64,000 nt of DNA from Dermatophilaceae bacterium Soc4.6 (lineage in GTDB: Bacteria > Actinomycetota > Actinomycetes > Actinomycetales > Dermatophilaceae), in assembly GCA_039889245.1 (NCBI GenBank), contig JAZGVH010000002.1, forward strand, positions 3,534,001 through 3,598,000. Reading direction: 5' to 3'. A program made the position numbers and the translations under genes. Shown in pieces: positions 62,306 through 64,000 of this stretch. How positions within the stretch are numbered: the first letter of the stretch is position 1; every line of letters begins with the position of its first letter. The notes beneath the pieces are model-generated. The model searched no databases and was not told where the DNA came from. It saw nothing but the letters and a program-made list of their open reading frames with translations.

Positions 62306-63244
62306 GTGCCACTCCACGACCGCTCCTTCGACCCTCGCCAGGTGTTCACCCGCATCGAGGGCCTCAAGGCGGGGCTCACGCCCTACGAGCTCAGGACCCG
62401 CCAGTACGTGCGTGTCTTCCGGGGCGTCTACGTGGCGCGCTCCGTGCCCTGCACCACCGTGGTGCGGGCTCGGGCGGCCCTGCGCATCGCCCCCGACGAC
62501 GCGGTGGTCAGCCACCACACTGCCGCCATCATCTGGGGCGGCGACGTCGTGACCTCGTCGTCGGTGCACCTCACGGTCGAGCCCCGCCAGGTCGTCGTCG
62601 TGCCGGGCATCAGGGCTCGTCAACGGGCGCGACGGCCGGAGGTGACGATGCGCCAGGGGGTGCGGGTCACGACTGCGGCCCAGACCTTTCTCGACCTGGC
62701 CGGGGACCTCGACCTCGTCGAGCTCGTCGTCCTCGGGGACCGCTTCGTCGCTCGTAGGGTGACCACCTGCCAGGAGCTGGTCGAGGCCGCAGCGTCATGG
62801 CCTGGGTGGGCCAGGGAGAGGGCGATCCGGGCTGCGTCGCTCGTGCGCGCCGGGGTCGACTCCCCGCCGGAGTCACGGCTGCGGATGCTGCTGGTGCTGG
62901 CGGGTCTGCCGGAGCCGACGGTCAACCACAGGCTCCGCCACCCCGATGGCCACGTGCGCCGACGGATGGAGCTCGCCTACGAAGAGCTGTTGATCGGCAT
63001 CGAGTACCACGGCCGGCAGCACCGCACGAAGGACGCGGTCTGGGTCGGTGACATCAGTCGTCGAGAGGAGCTCACCCGGGAGTCGTGGCGGTTCGTCGAG
63101 GTCATCCAGGAGGGACTCGTGGTTGACCCGGTCGACACGGTGATGCGCGTCGAGCGGGCTCGGGTCGAACGGGGAGCCCGACCGACCGGGCCGCTGCGTG
63201 AGGAGTTCCGCCGCTACTTCCCGGGCCAGGACGGCGCGGCCTGA
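62306..63244 (+). CDS. AbiEi-antitoxin-like/Vsr-like (DUF559-type) protein
   Basis: 312 aa from GTG 62306, 7 bases after CACGAT (62294-62299); GTG 62261 would add 15 residues. The N-terminal ~75 residues resemble the AbiEi-type winged-helix start (ELRTRQYVRVFRGVYVA). A middle alpha/beta part has VTMRQGVRVTTAAQTFLDLA. The C-terminal ~120 residues have the Vsr/DUF559-like nuclease pattern: ESRLRMLLVLAGLPEP, RMELAYEELLIGIEYHGRQH. No cognate AbiEii-like toxin is adjacent. Such proteins occur in many copies in actinobacteria with no known role. It is flanked on both sides by 51-bp-period palindromic repeats. Confidence 0.7.
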   Translation: MPLHDRSFDPRQVFTRIEGLKAGLTPYELRTRQYVRVFRGVYVARSVPCTTVVRARAALRIAPDDAVVSHHTAAIIWGGDVVTSSSVHLTVEPRQVVVVPGIRARQRARRPEVTMRQGVRVTTAAQTFLDLAGDLDLVELVVLGDRFVARRVTTCQELVEAAASWPGWARERAIRAASLVRAGVDSPPESRLRMLLVLAGLPEPTVNHRLRHPDGHVRRRMELAYEELLIGIEYHGRQHRTKDAVWVGDISRREELTRESWRFVEVIQEGLVVDPVDTVMRVERARVERGARPTGPLREEFRRYFPGQDGAA

Positions 63245-63252
63245 CGGTGCCG

Positions 63253-63340
63253 GCTCTCCATACGTCGAAGATCTTCGAGCTGTGGTGCCCGATCCGGCCC
63301 CGGGGTCGCCCTACCTCGAAGATCTTCGAGCTGAGGCGAG
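63253..63340. repeat. Two palindromic repeat units with a 51-bp period
   Basis: AGATCT centres begin at 63269 and 63320, again 51 bp apart, in TCGAAGATCTTCGAGCTG. The linker GATCCGGCCCC is shared with the array upstream of the gene. It starts 9 bases after the AbiEi/Vsr-like stop. The remaining 63341-63500 contains no gene; a ribosome site (CAGGAG) precedes the next start. Confidence 0.9.
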
Positions 63341-63500
63341 CAGACCGGACCGGCGCCCCGCCGATCTCGACGTGCCGACCCGACGTGTGGCCGTTACCTT
63401 CCGTATGCCGCGCCCTCACCACCCGTGCGTAGAGTCGGAGCGCCCCGGTGGGCACACCGACGCCCCGGGCAGCCCCCCTCCACCCACCAGCAGGAGCACC

Positions 63501-64000
63501 ATGACCTCGCCGCCCGACCACGCCACCACCCGCCGCCAGCTGCTCGCCCTCGCCACGGTCGGAGGCGCCGGCCTCTTCGCCACCGCGACCGCCGGTGGGG
63601 CCTCCGCCACCTCGAGCGGCCCCCGTCACCGCCTCACGGTCCTCGGCACGAGCGACCTGCACGGCAACGTCTACAACTGGGACTACTACAAGAACGCGGA
63701 GTACGACGACGCGGCGCACAACGACATCGGTCTCGCCAAGGCCGCCACGCTGATCAAGGCCGTCCGCGCCGAGCGCGGCGCCGCGAGCTGCCTCACGCTC
63801 GACGCCGGCGACACCATCCAGGGCACGCCCCTGGCCTTCTACTACGCCCGCATCAAGCCGATCGGAGGCCGCACCAAGCACCCGATGGCCCTGGCCATGA
63901 ATGCCCTCGGCTACGACGCGGCCGCCCTCGGCAACCACGAGTTCAACTACGGACTCGAGCACCTCGACCGCTTCCGCAAGGAGCTGAACCACCCGCTGCT
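63501..64000 (+). CDS. Exported 5'-nucleotidase/2',3'-cyclic phosphodiesterase-type metallophosphatase (partial)
   Basis: The first 166 codons are in the window; the gene continues beyond. The N-terminus is a Tat signal (TTRRQLLALATVGG, with the RR pair). The metallophosphatase domain then starts: GTSDLHGNVYNW (Asp and His metal ligands), DAGDTIQGTPL (Asp) and ALGNHEFNYG (Asn-His). These match bimetal 5'-nucleotidase/UshA/CpdB-type enzymes that release phosphate from nucleotides outside the cell. The N-terminal spacing TSDLHGN...YDYYK-like is typical of 2',3'-cyclic-nucleotide members. Substrate cannot be set from the part seen. Confidence 0.9.
   Translation, partial: MTSPPDHATTRRQLLALATVGGAGLFATATAGGASATSSGPRHRLTVLGTSDLHGNVYNWDYYKNAEYDDAAHNDIGLAKAATLIKAVRAERGAASCLTLDAGDTIQGTPLAFYYARIKPIGGRTKHPMALAMNALGYDAAALGNHEFNYGLEHLDRFRKELNHPL

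Noticed and set aside
59430-62312. A 960-residue reading frame on the minus strand
   Set aside because: Only the first ~1.26 kb from the 3' side (to GTG 60692) is fumarylacetoacetase. The rest is antisense to hmgA and the repeat array.
61948-62379. Minus-strand gene made of 17-residue repeats (HNPKIFEVWRP-like)
   Set aside because: The frame is open because the repeat unit is 51 bp. It overlaps hmgA and the next gene and has no start signal; similar peptides appear in all three arrays, so a coding role is not excluded but not supported.

Overview
The window is a very GC-rich actinobacterial chromosome segment. GTG starts are common, stop-start overlaps of the ATGA/GTGA type are frequent, and many genes look leaderless. 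Gene content (DUF222-HNH protein, actinobacterial Tad locus, DUF3039, FtsEX next to SmpB, a tmRNA tag ending in ALAA, S/T-rich exported proteins) fits Micrococcales, most like the Intrasporangiaceae (Janibacter/Knoellia/Phycicoccus-like). The genus is an inference.

Region by region. 1-17.3 kb is a cell-surface polysaccharide locus: the tail of a dTDP-rhamnose synthesis gene, a large GT2-GT4 fusion, a WbbL-like rhamnosyltransferase, a Wzt/Wzm ABC exporter, further GT2/GT4 enzymes, a methyltransferase and a GT-C-like membrane protein. It is interrupted at 7.4-10.6 kb by two nuclease-family genes, one Rpn-like and one DUF222-HNH gene broken by three frameshifts. 17.4-18.3 kb is a quinone-reductase-like dehydrogenase. 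18.7-23.6 kb is a compact Tad/Flp pilus operon (ATPase, two membrane platform proteins, a small pilin-like protein, three TadE/F/G-like proteins). 23.6-28.6 kb is a core block prfB-ftsE-ftsX-M23 hydrolase-smpB. 28.6-33.9 kb holds exported and membrane proteins, including a CHRD protein-class F sortase-cupredoxin cluster. 33.9-41.6 kb is metabolic and transport genes (alpha/beta hydrolase, TrpB2, two MFS, oxidoreductase, an acetoacetate-decarboxylase-like gene with an in-frame stop, DUF427, SRPBCC). ssrA (tmRNA) lies at 41.7-42.1 kb, so both partners of trans-translation are in the window. 42.2-51.7 kb has thioredoxin, SIMPL, a lytic transglycosylase, VanZ-like, a DEAD-box RNA helicase with a repetitive disordered N-terminus, YqgE, a large exported metzincin-like protein and DUF3039. 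51.7-54.9 kb is a decayed MFS pseudogene and an SF2 helicase. 54.9-62.1 kb is a tyrosine/homogentisate catabolism cluster (AsnC-type regulator, hppD, amino acid permease, RDD protein, fahA, hmgA). 62-63.4 kb carries an AbiEi/Vsr-like gene flanked by palindromic repeat arrays, and the window ends inside a Tat-exported 5'-nucleotidase-type phosphoesterase.

The least explained structure is a family of palindromes centred on TCGAAGATCTTCGA. They lie exactly 51 bp apart in three separate arrays (2960/3011; 62076/62127/62178/62229; 63269/63320), two of which bracket the AbiEi/Vsr-like gene. A second, unrelated family of ~78-bp inverted-repeat elements occurs at 30.6 and 36.1 kb. Several disrupted genes (HNH, acetoacetate decarboxylase-like, MFS) show local gene decay or, less likely, sequence errors.
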